A stretch of 14,942 nt of DNA, from positions 1 through 14,942 of the forward strand of contig JAFADT010000977.1 of NCBI GenBank assembly GCA_023424585.1, written 5' to 3'. The position numbers and the translations under genes are program-made. The stretch comes from Pseudomonadota bacterium (GTDB lineage Bacteria; Myxococcota; Myxococcia; Myxococcales; Myxococcaceae). Of this stretch, positions 1 through 5,901 are shown piece after piece. The notes under the pieces were generated by a model. That model saw only the letters and a list, made by a program, of their open reading frames with translations. It had not been told where the DNA came from and did not search any database. The first letter of the stretch is position 1, and each line of letters opens with the position of its first letter.

Positions 1-500
1 TGGAGGGCGAGTTCGGCACCATCGAGGAGATCACCCTCACCTACGTGGTGCTGCGCATCTGGGACCAGCGGCGCATGGTCATCCCCATCAACCAGTTCCT
101 GGACAAGCCGTTCCAGAACTGGAGCAAGGGCTCCCCGGAGATGATGGGGACCGTCATCCTCCAGGTGGACTACACGGCGGACATCGACGTGCTGCGCGCG
201 GAGCTGGACCGCATCCTCGCCAACGAGGCCAGGGAGCTGTGGGATGGCCGGGTGAAGACGCTGGTCGTCTTCGACGTGATGGACAAGACGCTCACGGTGC
301 GCGCCCTGGTGAGCGCCGCCAACTCCAGCAAGCTGGGCGACCTGCGCTTCCTCGTGCGCGAGCGGCTGGTCGTCTTCCTGCGCTCGAAGCCCCAGTGGCT
401 GCCCATGGTGCGCAGCGAGTCCCGCCCCGCGCAGCTGCCCCCCTCCACCCGGGACGGCCAGGAGGACGCCACCCGGGGGGCCCCGGAGCCTCGGGCTTGA
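1..500 (+). CDS. MscS-family mechanosensitive ion channel, C-terminal part (5' partial)
   Basis: The gene enters from the left edge (first full codon at base 3) and 165 codons are visible. The segment GEFGTIEEITLTYVVLR, then WDQRR, VIPINQFLDKPF and NWSK, is the signature of the MscS beta domain that follows the pore helix. After it comes an alpha/beta C-terminal domain of about 90 residues and a polar, proline-rich tail. Members of this family are inner-membrane channels that open under membrane tension and release solutes during osmotic downshock. The transmembrane helices and the pore lie outside the window, so subfamily and total length cannot be judged. A 122-base gap separates it from the next gene, which is therefore probably a separate transcription unit. 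Only a weak 5-bp stem is seen after the stop. Family assignment is secure; the precise physiological role is not. Confidence 0.88.
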   Translation, partial: EGEFGTIEEITLTYVVLRIWDQRRMVIPINQFLDKPFQNWSKGSPEMMGTVILQVDYTADIDVLRAELDRILANEARELWDGRVKTLVVFDVMDKTLTVRALVSAANSSKLGDLRFLVRERLVVFLRSKPQWLPMVRSESRPAQLPPSTRDGQEDATRGAPEPRA

Positions 501-622
501 GGTCGCCGGGCGCCAGGGAAAACAGGCGCTTGCGCGGACGCTCGCCGCACGATGAATATGGCGCCTGGCGCGGCGTAAGACGCGCACAAGAGCATTCGCA
601 CCCACGCTGGGGAGTTCATCAG

Positions 623-1186
623 ATGAAGCGTCCTGTCACGTTGTGCGGAGCCCTGGCGCTCCTGGCCGTCGCCGCGCCGCTCACCGCGAGCGCCCAGGAT
701 CGAGGCCGCACCGACGGGCCCGAGGAGTCGGAGTACGGCAAGGGGGGCTACGGCGACAACCGCCGCGGCGTGTCGCTCCAGTTCGACTGGGGCGCGGCCA
801 TCAACTCCCAGGAGAACCCCCGGGGCGCGCCGGAGGGCCCGCCGCTCTTCGTGGGCGCCACCGTGTCCCTCTGGGGAGATGACTGGTACCGCCTGGACGT
901 CAGCGGCGCCTACGTCTTCGACGGTGGGCGCTTCATCGGCAACGTGGGCCCCACCTTCCGCAGCTGGGGCTGGCCGGTGGCCTTCACCCTCGGCCTCAAG
1001 GCGGGCGCCATCGTCATCCCGGAGGGCGAGGGGCTGCGGTTCGCCCTGTCGCCGCAGGTGGGCGCGGAGCTCTTCCTGGACCGCCGCGACCGCGTGCTCA
1101 TGGGGCTGCACTACTCGCCGGACATCCCCATCGGGGGAGGAGGAGTCACGAACCGGTTGTTCATGAACGTCGGATACCGGTTCTGA
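623..1186 (+). CDS. Small secreted outer-membrane beta-barrel-like protein
   Basis: 187 residues. The ATG at 623 is chosen because GGGGAG lies 8 bases upstream (609-614) and a clear signal peptide follows: K2-R3, a hydrophobic core at residues 5-22, and a signal peptidase I site TASA|Q after residue 24. The mature part has alternating hydrophobic/polar strands separated by Gly/Asp turns (about 49-60, 76-98, 104-131, 138-153, 157-165, 178-187). It ends in GYRF with a C-terminal phenylalanine, as expected for proteins inserted by the BAM complex. The size suggests a barrel of about eight strands; residues 30-48 are a charged, glycine-rich linker. It is the first gene of a run of four, with 9 bases to the next gene, so a shared envelope role with the LpoB-like lipoprotein is likely. 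No family name is recognised. Outer-membrane location is inferred from strand pattern and C terminus. Confidence 0.78.
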   Translation: MKRPVTLCGALALLAVAAPLTASAQDRGRTDGPEESEYGKGGYGDNRRGVSLQFDWGAAINSQENPRGAPEGPPLFVGATVSLWGDDWYRLDVSGAYVFDGGRFIGNVGPTFRSWGWPVAFTLGLKAGAIVIPEGEGLRFALSPQVGAELFLDRRDRVLMGLHYSPDIPIGGGGVTNRLFMNVGYRF

Positions 1187-1195
1187 CCGAACGCC

Positions 1196-2011
1196 ATGAT
1201 CGCTCAATTGCTCGCCGCCGCTGTCGCGTTGACCACGGCCCAGGCGCCCCGCGCCGCCGCGCCGTCCGTGTCACTGCCGTTCCCGTCGGGGGACGTGCAG
1301 ACCTACAACATCATCCAGTGGGACCCGAACCAGCTGCCGCGCATCTATGAGCGGTCGGACCAGCTCCCGCTCACCGACGAGGAGCTGACCAAGCTGTCCC
1401 AGGCCGGCTTCGAGCCCGCGCAGCTGGTGAAGATGATCGAGGAGCGCCGCTGCGCCTGCGACGCGAGCGCGGACGGCCTCATCCGCCTGAAGAAGGCGGG
1501 CGTGGACAAGGCGGTGCTGGCGGCGGTGTCGCGCCACGGCCTGGCGCCCAACCGGGCGCTGAACCTGCTGGTGACGCTGGACTTCACCGGGGAGGGCCGC
1601 ACCGCGCGCGAGGCGTTCCTCTACTTCTTCGTGGACGACGGCGACATCACCCGCGTGTTCTCCGCGAACCTCCCGGAGCTGCTGCAGCGCCGCAACACCC
1701 ACGAGACCATGGTGGACCGCAGCGACATCATGGTGGCCCGCACCGTGCGCCGCATCCAGCTGTCGGGCTCCGTGCCGCTCAAGACCTACGGCGCGCACCG
1801 CGTGATGGTGGTGGCCAGCGCCAGCCCCACGCTCACGCACCCCTCGCAGCTCACCCCGCAGGAGCGCGCGAAGGCGCAGACGTACACCTTCGACTATCCG
1901 CGCGCCTCGCTGCAGAGCCTCTGCCGGCTGACGGCCGGCTACCGCCGCGACGCGGTGCTTGCCTACAAGTGGAACTTCGAAGGCAGCCGCTTCGAATGCG
2001 AATGGAACTAG
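1196..2011 (+). CDS. Uncharacterised secreted protein with two tandem helical repeats
   Basis: 271 residues; I do not recognise a family. The N terminus (residues 1-20) is hydrophobic with only weak positive charge, consistent with an exported protein cleaved near TAQA|PRA. There is no lipobox. Residues 58-86 and 91-115 form two related helical units, each with the pattern L..L..AG(F/V)...L, resembling short helix-turn-helix repeats of the type 'I..L..AGv...vi..m'. The rest (about 120-271) looks like a beta-rich domain. Cysteines are C86, C88, C243 and C268; the first two form a CxC pair. It sits 9 bases after the beta-barrel gene, and the next gene begins 13 bases after its stop, so it is almost certainly cotranscribed with the LpoB-like lipoprotein. 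No Shine-Dalgarno sequence is seen, so translation may be coupled to the gene before it. Envelope function is inferred from context only. Confidence 0.72.
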   Translation: MIAQLLAAAVALTTAQAPRAAAPSVSLPFPSGDVQTYNIIQWDPNQLPRIYERSDQLPLTDEELTKLSQAGFEPAQLVKMIEERRCACDASADGLIRLKKAGVDKAVLAAVSRHGLAPNRALNLLVTLDFTGEGRTAREAFLYFFVDDGDITRVFSANLPELLQRRNTHETMVDRSDIMVARTVRRIQLSGSVPLKTYGAHRVMVVASASPTLTHPSQLTPQERAKAQTYTFDYPRASLQSLCRLTAGYRRDAVLAYKWNFEGSRFECEWN

Positions 2012-2024
2012 GAGTCGACCGACC

Positions 2025-2633
2025 ATGAACACCCGCCGCCTGTTGCTGTCCGCCCTCCTCGCCGTGTCGCTCGCCGGCTGTGGAGGCCCCCGCGCCTTCA
2101 CGCGCGGCACCTACGAGGACCCCAACACCATCGAGATGCTGGGGGACCGCTTCAACGAGAACGACCTGCAGCTCATCGCGAAGAAGATGGCCGAGTCGCT
2201 CGCCAGCGCCCCGCGCTTCGCCCAGCCGCCCCAGGGCGCGCCGCTGCCCATCGTGCTGGTGGGCAAGCTGCGCAACAGCACCAGTGAGCACATCGACATG
2301 CGCTCGCTGGCGGACAAGATTCAGACGGCGCTCGCGCAGACGGGCCGCTTCGCGCTGGTGGACCAGGCCGCGCGCCAGGACATCGCGGAGGAGTACGAGT
2401 ATCAGCAGTCCGGCTATGTGAACCCGAACGCCGCCAAGGCCCCGGGCCAGCAGGCGTCGGTGGACTTCCTGATGACGGGCGACCTCGCGTCCATCATCCA
2501 GGAGGTCGGCCGCGACAAGCTCGTCTATTACAAGATGACGGCGAAGCTGAACGACGTGCGCACCGGCACCCTGGCGTGGACGGACGAGAAGCAGATCCGC
2601 AAGAAGTTCGAGAAGCAGGGCGTGAGCTGGTAG
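2025..2633 (+). CDS. LpoB-family outer-membrane lipoprotein (penicillin-binding protein activator-like)
   Basis: 202 residues starting at ATG 2025. An AGGAG at 2010-2014 overlaps the previous stop codon. Residues 1-18 are a lipoprotein signal with lipobox LAG|C19; Gly follows the cysteine, which favours outer-membrane sorting. The body matches the LpoB family (PF13036/TIGR02722 type): RFNENDLQLIAKKM (42-55), PIVLVGKLRNSTSEHIDMR (75-93), LADKIQTAL (95-103), EEYEYQQSG (122-130), VDFLMTGDL (146-154) and YYKMTAKLNDVRTGTLAWTDEK (the segment 168-189). Length is close to the usual of about 200. In enterobacteria LpoB spans the periplasm and stimulates the peptidoglycan synthase PBP1B. Whether this homologue activates a PBP is inference, since no PBP is in the window. 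A COG3014-like gene follows directly, an association I recall from other Gram-negative bacteria. Family call is strong, partner unknown. Confidence 0.9.
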   Translation: MNTRRLLLSALLAVSLAGCGGPRAFTRGTYEDPNTIEMLGDRFNENDLQLIAKKMAESLASAPRFAQPPQGAPLPIVLVGKLRNSTSEHIDMRSLADKIQTALAQTGRFALVDQAARQDIAEEYEYQQSGYVNPNAAKAPGQQASVDFLMTGDLASIIQEVGRDKLVYYKMTAKLNDVRTGTLAWTDEKQIRKKFEKQGVSW

Positions 2634-2642
2634 CCGTCCGCC

Positions 2643-3923
2643 GTGTCCAACCCCCCCGACATCGCGATCCAGGCCCCGCGCGTCTCCGCCTCCCCGGCGG
2701 CGCGTTGGGGCCTGCTCTTCGTCCTGGCCCTGGGCGTCATGGGCACCGGCTGCGCCAGCGACTACGTGGCGCGCACGGCGTCCGTGCGCGCCGCGTACCA
2801 GACCTCTGACTATCCGCGCGCGCTGCGCGAGCTGGACGAGGCGCAGAAGGAGGCCCCCGAGCGCGACCAGCTCCTGTTGCTGCTGGACAAGGGCATGGTG
2901 CTGCACGCGGCCGGGCAGTGGGAGGAGAGCACGAAGGTGCTGGCCCAGGCGGACGACCTCATGTCGCAGCTGGACATCACCTCCGTGAGCGAGGAGGCCG
3001 GGGTGCTGCTCAGCAACGAGCGGCGCCGCGCCTACCGGGGCGAGGACTTCGAGAAGCTGATGATCTCCGTCCTCCAGGCGCTCAACTACACGGAGCTGGG
3101 CCGGGACGAGGACGCGCTCGTGGAGGTCCGCCGCGTCAACGAGCGCCTGGAGAAGATGATCGTCGACGAGAAGAAGCCCTACGAGCAGCTCGCCATCGCG
3201 CGCTACCTGGGCGGCGTGCTGTACGAGGACCAGCGCGACTGGGACTCGGCCTTCATCGACTACATGAAGGCGTACGAGCTGGAGCCCCGGCTGGGCGGGC
3301 TGGTGGAGCCGCTCCTGCGGCTGGCGAAGAAGACGGGCCGCGACGACGCCTACGCCACGCTGTCCCAGAAGTTCCCGGGCGTGGCGCATGACCCGCCGGG
3401 CCCCGGCGACGGGCAGCTCGTCGTGGTGGTGGAGGCGGGCCTGTCGCCGCAGAAGGAGCGCGCGTCGCGGGACTACGGCGACTCCGGGGACCTGATCGAG
3501 GTGCCCGTGTACCGGGACCGCGGTGGCACACCGCCGGTGCGGGTGTCGGTGGAGGGGCAGGCGGAGCAGGCGGTGACGGTGACGTCGCTGTCACGCGTGG
3601 CCCAGGTGCACCTGAACGACCGCATCGGCCGCATGCTGGCGAAGCAGCTCGCGGGCGCGGTGGCGAAGGCGGGCGTGGCCGCGGGCGTGGGCGCGCTGAC
3701 GAAGAGCAAGGAGCTGGGCCTGCTCACCTTCCTGGTGCTCAACGCGGGCAACCAGGCGGACCTGCGCTCCTGGCTCTCACTGCCAGCGGAGTTCCAGGTG
3801 GCGCGCTTCCGGCTTCCGCGGGGAAGGCACGCTGTCCAGGTAGATGCGCCGGGCCGGCCGACCACGCACTTCGTGGAGGTGAGGCCGGGCCGGGTGACCG
3901 TGCTGGTGGTGCGAAGCTACTGA
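2643..3923 (+). CDS. COG3014-like TPR-type lipoprotein
   Basis: 426 residues. The GTG at 2643, 9 bases after the LpoB-like stop, is the best start; no ribosome-binding site is evident. Residues 21-36 are hydrophobic and end in VMGTG|C37, a lipobox-like site with Gly at -3 instead of the usual Leu, behind an unusually long N-terminal stretch of 20 residues. Residues 40-245 are amphipathic helices of TPR type: YPRALRELDEAQK, DQLLLLLDKGMVLHAAGQW, then LQALNYTELGRDEDALVEVR, and finally DWDSAFIDYMKAYELEP. This order is typical of COG3014 proteins. Residues 257-345 carry beta segments and a helix, and a glycine/alanine-rich hydrophobic helix spans 335-370. The C terminus (380-426) is beta-rich. It likely anchors in the outer or inner membrane and scaffolds the neighbouring LpoB-like protein. 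No enzymatic motif is visible. The family is uncharacterised; the assignment rests on helix pattern and neighbourhood. Confidence 0.8.
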   Translation: MSNPPDIAIQAPRVSASPAARWGLLFVLALGVMGTGCASDYVARTASVRAAYQTSDYPRALRELDEAQKEAPERDQLLLLLDKGMVLHAAGQWEESTKVLAQADDLMSQLDITSVSEEAGVLLSNERRRAYRGEDFEKLMISVLQALNYTELGRDEDALVEVRRVNERLEKMIVDEKKPYEQLAIARYLGGVLYEDQRDWDSAFIDYMKAYELEPRLGGLVEPLLRLAKKTGRDDAYATLSQKFPGVAHDPPGPGDGQLVVVVEAGLSPQKERASRDYGDSGDLIEVPVYRDRGGTPPVRVSVEGQAEQAVTVTSLSRVAQVHLNDRIGRMLAKQLAGAVAKAGVAAGVGALTKSKELGLLTFLVLNAGNQADLRSWLSLPAEFQVARFRLPRGRHAVQVDAPGRPTTHFVEVRPGRVTVLVVRSY

Positions 3924-3940
3924 CGGCGTCGTTTTGGGAG

Positions 3941-3955
3941 TAGGGTGCGCGCCCC
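3941..3955 (+). promoter_or_regulatory. Candidate -10 element directly before a start codon (near-leaderless promoter)
   Basis: TAGGGT at 3941-3946 fits a TAnnnT-type -10 box and is followed by GCGCGCCCC and then the ATG of the ZIP transporter. Transcription starting about 7 bases after the box would leave only a few leader bases. There is no Shine-Dalgarno sequence and no convincing -35 hexamer. A similar arrangement occurs at 12496-12508. Assigned from pattern only. Confidence 0.4.
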
Positions 3956-4714
3956 ATGTCGCCGGTCGTAGCCGAAGTCATCCTGGACTCCTTCATCGTC
4001 GTGGTGAGCGCGCTGGCCGGCGCGGGCGTGGTCATCTTCAACGACCGCTCCACGCGGCTCGTGACGTTCCTGGCCTTCGCGGCGGGCGTGATGTTCGGCG
4101 CGGCCTTCTTCCACATGCTCCCGGAGGCCTACGAGGGCGGCGGCTGGTGGGCCTTCGCGCTCGTGCCCATGGGCTTCCTCTTCGTGCTGGTGCTGGAGCG
4201 CTACCTCGTCGCGCACGCCTGCGAGGAGCCGCCGGACTGCGCGGAGCACGTGCACGGCCACGCGCTGGGCCTCAGCGCGTTCCTGGGCCTGTCCACGCAC
4301 ACGCTCTTCGACGGCATCGCGCTGGGGTCCTCGGTGAAGGAGGGCGTGGGCGCCATGGCGCTCCTGGCCATCACCGCGCACAAGGTGCCCTCCTCGCTCT
4401 CGCTCGCGTCCATCCTCCAGGCGGAGGGCAAGAAGCGCGGCACCATCCTGGCGTACACGGCGCTGTACGGGCTGATGGTGCCGGTGGGCGCGGTGCTCTA
4501 CTTCGGCTTCGACGCGGTGATGCGCTTCGAGTCGCTGGCCCCCAAGGCGCTGGCCTTCTCCGCCGGCACCTTCCTCTACATCGCGGTGTCGGACCTGCTG
4601 CCGCACGTGAACAAGCACGGCAGGGACAAGCCCGGACGCAACCTGGTGGCATTGGCAGCCGGGCTGCTGGTGATGTTCGTGCTCGCGCGCGTCCTGGGGC
4701 ACGCGGACCACTGA
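3956..4714 (+). CDS. ZIP-family divalent metal transporter with altered metal-site motifs
   Basis: 252 residues in about seven or eight hydrophobic helices (about 5-27, 33-54, 64-83, 104-124, 132-153, 165-185, 197-214 and 228-247). FFHMLPEA (51-58), the TM4 motif HTLFDGIALG (115-124), the TM5 motif AHKVPSSLSL (141-150) and DLLPHV (213-218) place it in the ZIP (Zrt/Irt-like, SLC39) family of zinc/iron/manganese importers. The loop 86-102 is rich in His, Cys and Glu and could bind metal. In well-studied ZIPs the TM4 and TM5 motifs are HNxPEG and (H/Q)ExPEG/HExPH-like. Here H115/D119 and H142/K143 with S146 replace several carboxylates, so ion selectivity or a single-metal site may differ. There is no Shine-Dalgarno sequence before the ATG. 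Instead a TAGGGT-GCGCGCCCC element lies immediately upstream, suggesting a nearly leaderless transcript. Family call is firm; the ion is not predictable. Confidence 0.88.
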   Translation: MSPVVAEVILDSFIVVVSALAGAGVVIFNDRSTRLVTFLAFAAGVMFGAAFFHMLPEAYEGGGWWAFALVPMGFLFVLVLERYLVAHACEEPPDCAEHVHGHALGLSAFLGLSTHTLFDGIALGSSVKEGVGAMALLAITAHKVPSSLSLASILQAEGKKRGTILAYTALYGLMVPVGAVLYFGFDAVMRFESLAPKALAFSAGTFLYIAVSDLLPHVNKHGRDKPGRNLVALAAGLLVMFVLARVLGHADH

Positions 4715-4721
4715 AGGCGCC

Positions 4722-5519
4722 ATGGAACGACGCAAGGACTGGTACGAGCACCCCGAGTACTACGAGGCCATCTTCGGCACGGACACCGTGCGGGAGGTGG
4801 ACTTCCTCCAGGCGCTGAGCCGGCGCTACGGCACGGGGGGCCGCCAGTGGCTGGAGCCCGCGTGCGGCGCGGGCCGGCTGGTGGCCGAGGCCGTGGGCCG
4901 GGGCCTGAAGGTCGCGGGCTATGACCTGTCGGAGGCCATGCTCGCGCACGCGCGCAGGCGCCTGACGCCCGCCGAGCGCCGCCGCGTGAAGCTGTCCCAG
5001 GCGCGCATGGAGGCGTTCTTCGACCCGGCGCTGGAGGGCCGCGTGGACCTGGCCCACACGCTGGTCTCCACCTTCCGCTACCTGGACAGCGAGAAGGCCG
5101 CGGTGGAGCACCTCACGGGCACCCGGCGCCTGCTCAAGCCCGACGGCATCTACGTGCTGGGCTTCCACCTCACGGACTACGCGCGCTCCGGCCCCGAGCA
5201 CGAGCGCTGGGTGGGGCAGGTGGGCCCGGACAAGGTCGTGTGCAACACGCACGAGGGCCTGCCGGAGAAGCGCCTGCGCCGCTCGCCCATGCGCAACCGC
5301 CTGCGCGTCACCGGGCCGGGCAAGGACTGGCTCATCGAGACGACGTGGTACTTCCGCACGTACGACGAGGCCCAGGTGAAGCGCCTGTTCCGCACGTCGG
5401 GCCTGCGCGTCGCGGCCACGTTCGACTTCGACTACGACCTGGACTCGCCGGTGGGGCGCGGCAGCCCGCGCCTGGACCGCGTCTTCGTCCTGAAGCCGGA
5501 CGCGCGCTCCCGGGGCTGA
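4722..5519 (+). CDS. Class I SAM-dependent methyltransferase
   Basis: 265 residues. The ATG at 4722 comes 7 bases after the ZIP stop, so the two genes are probably cotranscribed. Residues 40-125 show the Rossmann-type methyltransferase core: motif I WLEPACGAGRLVAEA (43-57; the Gly-rich SAM loop is E45-P-A-C-G-A-G51), motif II with acidic D68 in VAGYDLSEAML, and motif IV around VDLAHTLVSTFRYL (108-121). LLKPDGIYVLGFHL (137-150) is the post-core strand. The C-terminal part (150-265) is beta-rich and includes TWYFRTYDEAQVKRLFRTSGL, typical of small-molecule methyltransferases with a lid and a final strand pair. The substrate cannot be told from the sequence. Neither the ZIP transporter nor the following regulator points to a pathway. 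The product is cytoplasmic, with no signal peptide or membrane segment. Family call is strong and function open. Confidence 0.87.
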   Translation: MERRKDWYEHPEYYEAIFGTDTVREVDFLQALSRRYGTGGRQWLEPACGAGRLVAEAVGRGLKVAGYDLSEAMLAHARRRLTPAERRRVKLSQARMEAFFDPALEGRVDLAHTLVSTFRYLDSEKAAVEHLTGTRRLLKPDGIYVLGFHLTDYARSGPEHERWVGQVGPDKVVCNTHEGLPEKRLRRSPMRNRLRVTGPGKDWLIETTWYFRTYDEAQVKRLFRTSGLRVAATFDFDYDLDSPVGRGSPRLDRVFVLKPDARSRG

Positions 5520-5570
5520 GCGACCTCTTCCTCGACCGCGTGCCCATCGTGCCGCGCGGGGAGCGCGTCT

Positions 5571-5594
5571 GGCGCGGCGGGAGCCCGCCGCGCC
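5571..5594 (+). terminator. GC-rich hairpin 51 bases after the methyltransferase gene
   Basis: A perfect inverted repeat: the arm GGCGCGGCGGG at 5571-5581 is complementary to 5584-5594, in practice a 10-bp stem with a 4-base loop. It is suitably placed to end the ZIP-methyltransferase transcript. No U-run follows (TGCCCTGACT), so an intrinsic terminator of the classical kind is not shown. A Rho-aided or U-less terminator, or simple transcript stabilisation, remains possible. Confidence 0.45.
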
Positions 5595-5663
5595 TGCCCT
5601 GACTGGTATGGAATGACCCGGCCGGCTGCCTGCTGCCAGGCCTGGGGGTTCCCTCGGTGCAGG

Positions 5664-5705
5664 GCCTGCGTTCCATTGGGACGCGCCTGCGTCCCGTTGG
5701 GACGC
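5664..5705. repeat. Two-copy 21-bp tandem repeat, each copy self-complementary
   Basis: Copy 1 is 5664-5684 and copy 2 is 5685-5705. They differ at two positions (unit positions 9 and 12). Each unit contains a GCGTnCC-N3-GGGACGC palindrome. Copy 2 with flanking bases forms a perfect 12-bp stem (5684-5695 with 5699-5710) around a 3-base loop. Two adjacent near-identical palindromes upstream of a regulator gene could be paired protein-binding sites. A recent slippage duplication of a structured element is an alternative. Confidence 0.65.
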
Positions 5706-5758
5706 AGGCGGGGAGGGGGATGCCGCATGACCCCGCGAAATCACTGGAGCCACCCTGC

Positions 5759-5774
5759 TGGCACGGCGTGCGCA
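5759..5774 (+). promoter_or_regulatory. Candidate sigma-54 (-24/-12) promoter
   Basis: TGGCACG at 5759-5765 is the perfect -24 consensus. With GC at 5772-5773 it keeps the required GG-N10-GC spacing. The -12 block reads GCGCA where TTGCA/T is preferred, so only the GC core matches. Initiation would fall near 5785, giving a leader of about 185 bases that includes the 5813-5872 palindrome, before the start at 5969. The gene it would drive is itself a sigma-54 activator, so autoregulation is conceivable. In GC-rich DNA a chance match is a real possibility. Confidence 0.33.
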
Positions 5775-5812
5775 AAGGCATGGCGTCACATGCCGGCAAC
5801 GGCGTGTACCGC

Positions 5813-5872
5813 ATCCAGATGCACCCGGAGCGCGGAAGGAGGGGCCGCTCCTTCCGCGCTCGCCATCTGGAT
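5813..5872. promoter_or_regulatory. 60-base interrupted palindrome upstream of the sigma-54 activator
   Basis: The inner arms 5828-5841 and 5848-5861 are perfectly complementary over 14 bp (GAGCGCGGAAGGAG on the left) around a 6-base loop. Outer arms 5813-5821 (ATCCAGATG) and 5864-5872 are perfectly complementary over 9 bp, separated from the inner stem by an internal loop of 6 and 2 bases. In RNA this would be a stable leader hairpin; in DNA it is a dyad that could be an operator. It has no following U-run, which argues against a terminator. Confidence 0.6.
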
Positions 5873-5895
5873 CCGCACCTCCCCGCCATCTCCGA

Positions 5896-5901
5896 TAGAG
5901 T
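5896..5901 (+). promoter_or_regulatory. Candidate vegetative -10 box
   Basis: TAGAGT fits a TAnnnT-type -10 element, with possible initiation near 5908, about 60 bases before the activator's ATG. No good -35 hexamer lies 16-18 bases upstream; that interval abuts the 5813-5872 palindrome, so activator-dependent use is possible. It is an alternative to the sigma-54-like element at 5759-5774. Confidence 0.3.

Noticed and set aside
501..530. Possible terminator after the MscS gene
   Set aside because: Only a 5-bp stem (GCGCC/GGCGC) with a 10-base loop and no U-run.
530..558. Possible promoter TTGCGC-N17-TGAATA before the beta-barrel gene
   Set aside because: The -10 match is poor and GC-rich DNA gives such matches by chance; a promoter is expected in this gap but I cannot place it.
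170..1207. Long minus-strand open frame opposite the first genes
   Set aside because: Its translation is rich in Arg, His, Val and Ala with no domain, as expected for the complement of GC-biased coding sequence. The plus strand has recognisable proteins here.
1851..3389. 512-codon minus-strand open frame opposite the LpoB/COG3014 genes
   Set aside because: Low-complexity Arg/His/Leu composition typical of antisense frames in GC-rich DNA; the plus strand encodes a clear LpoB-family protein.
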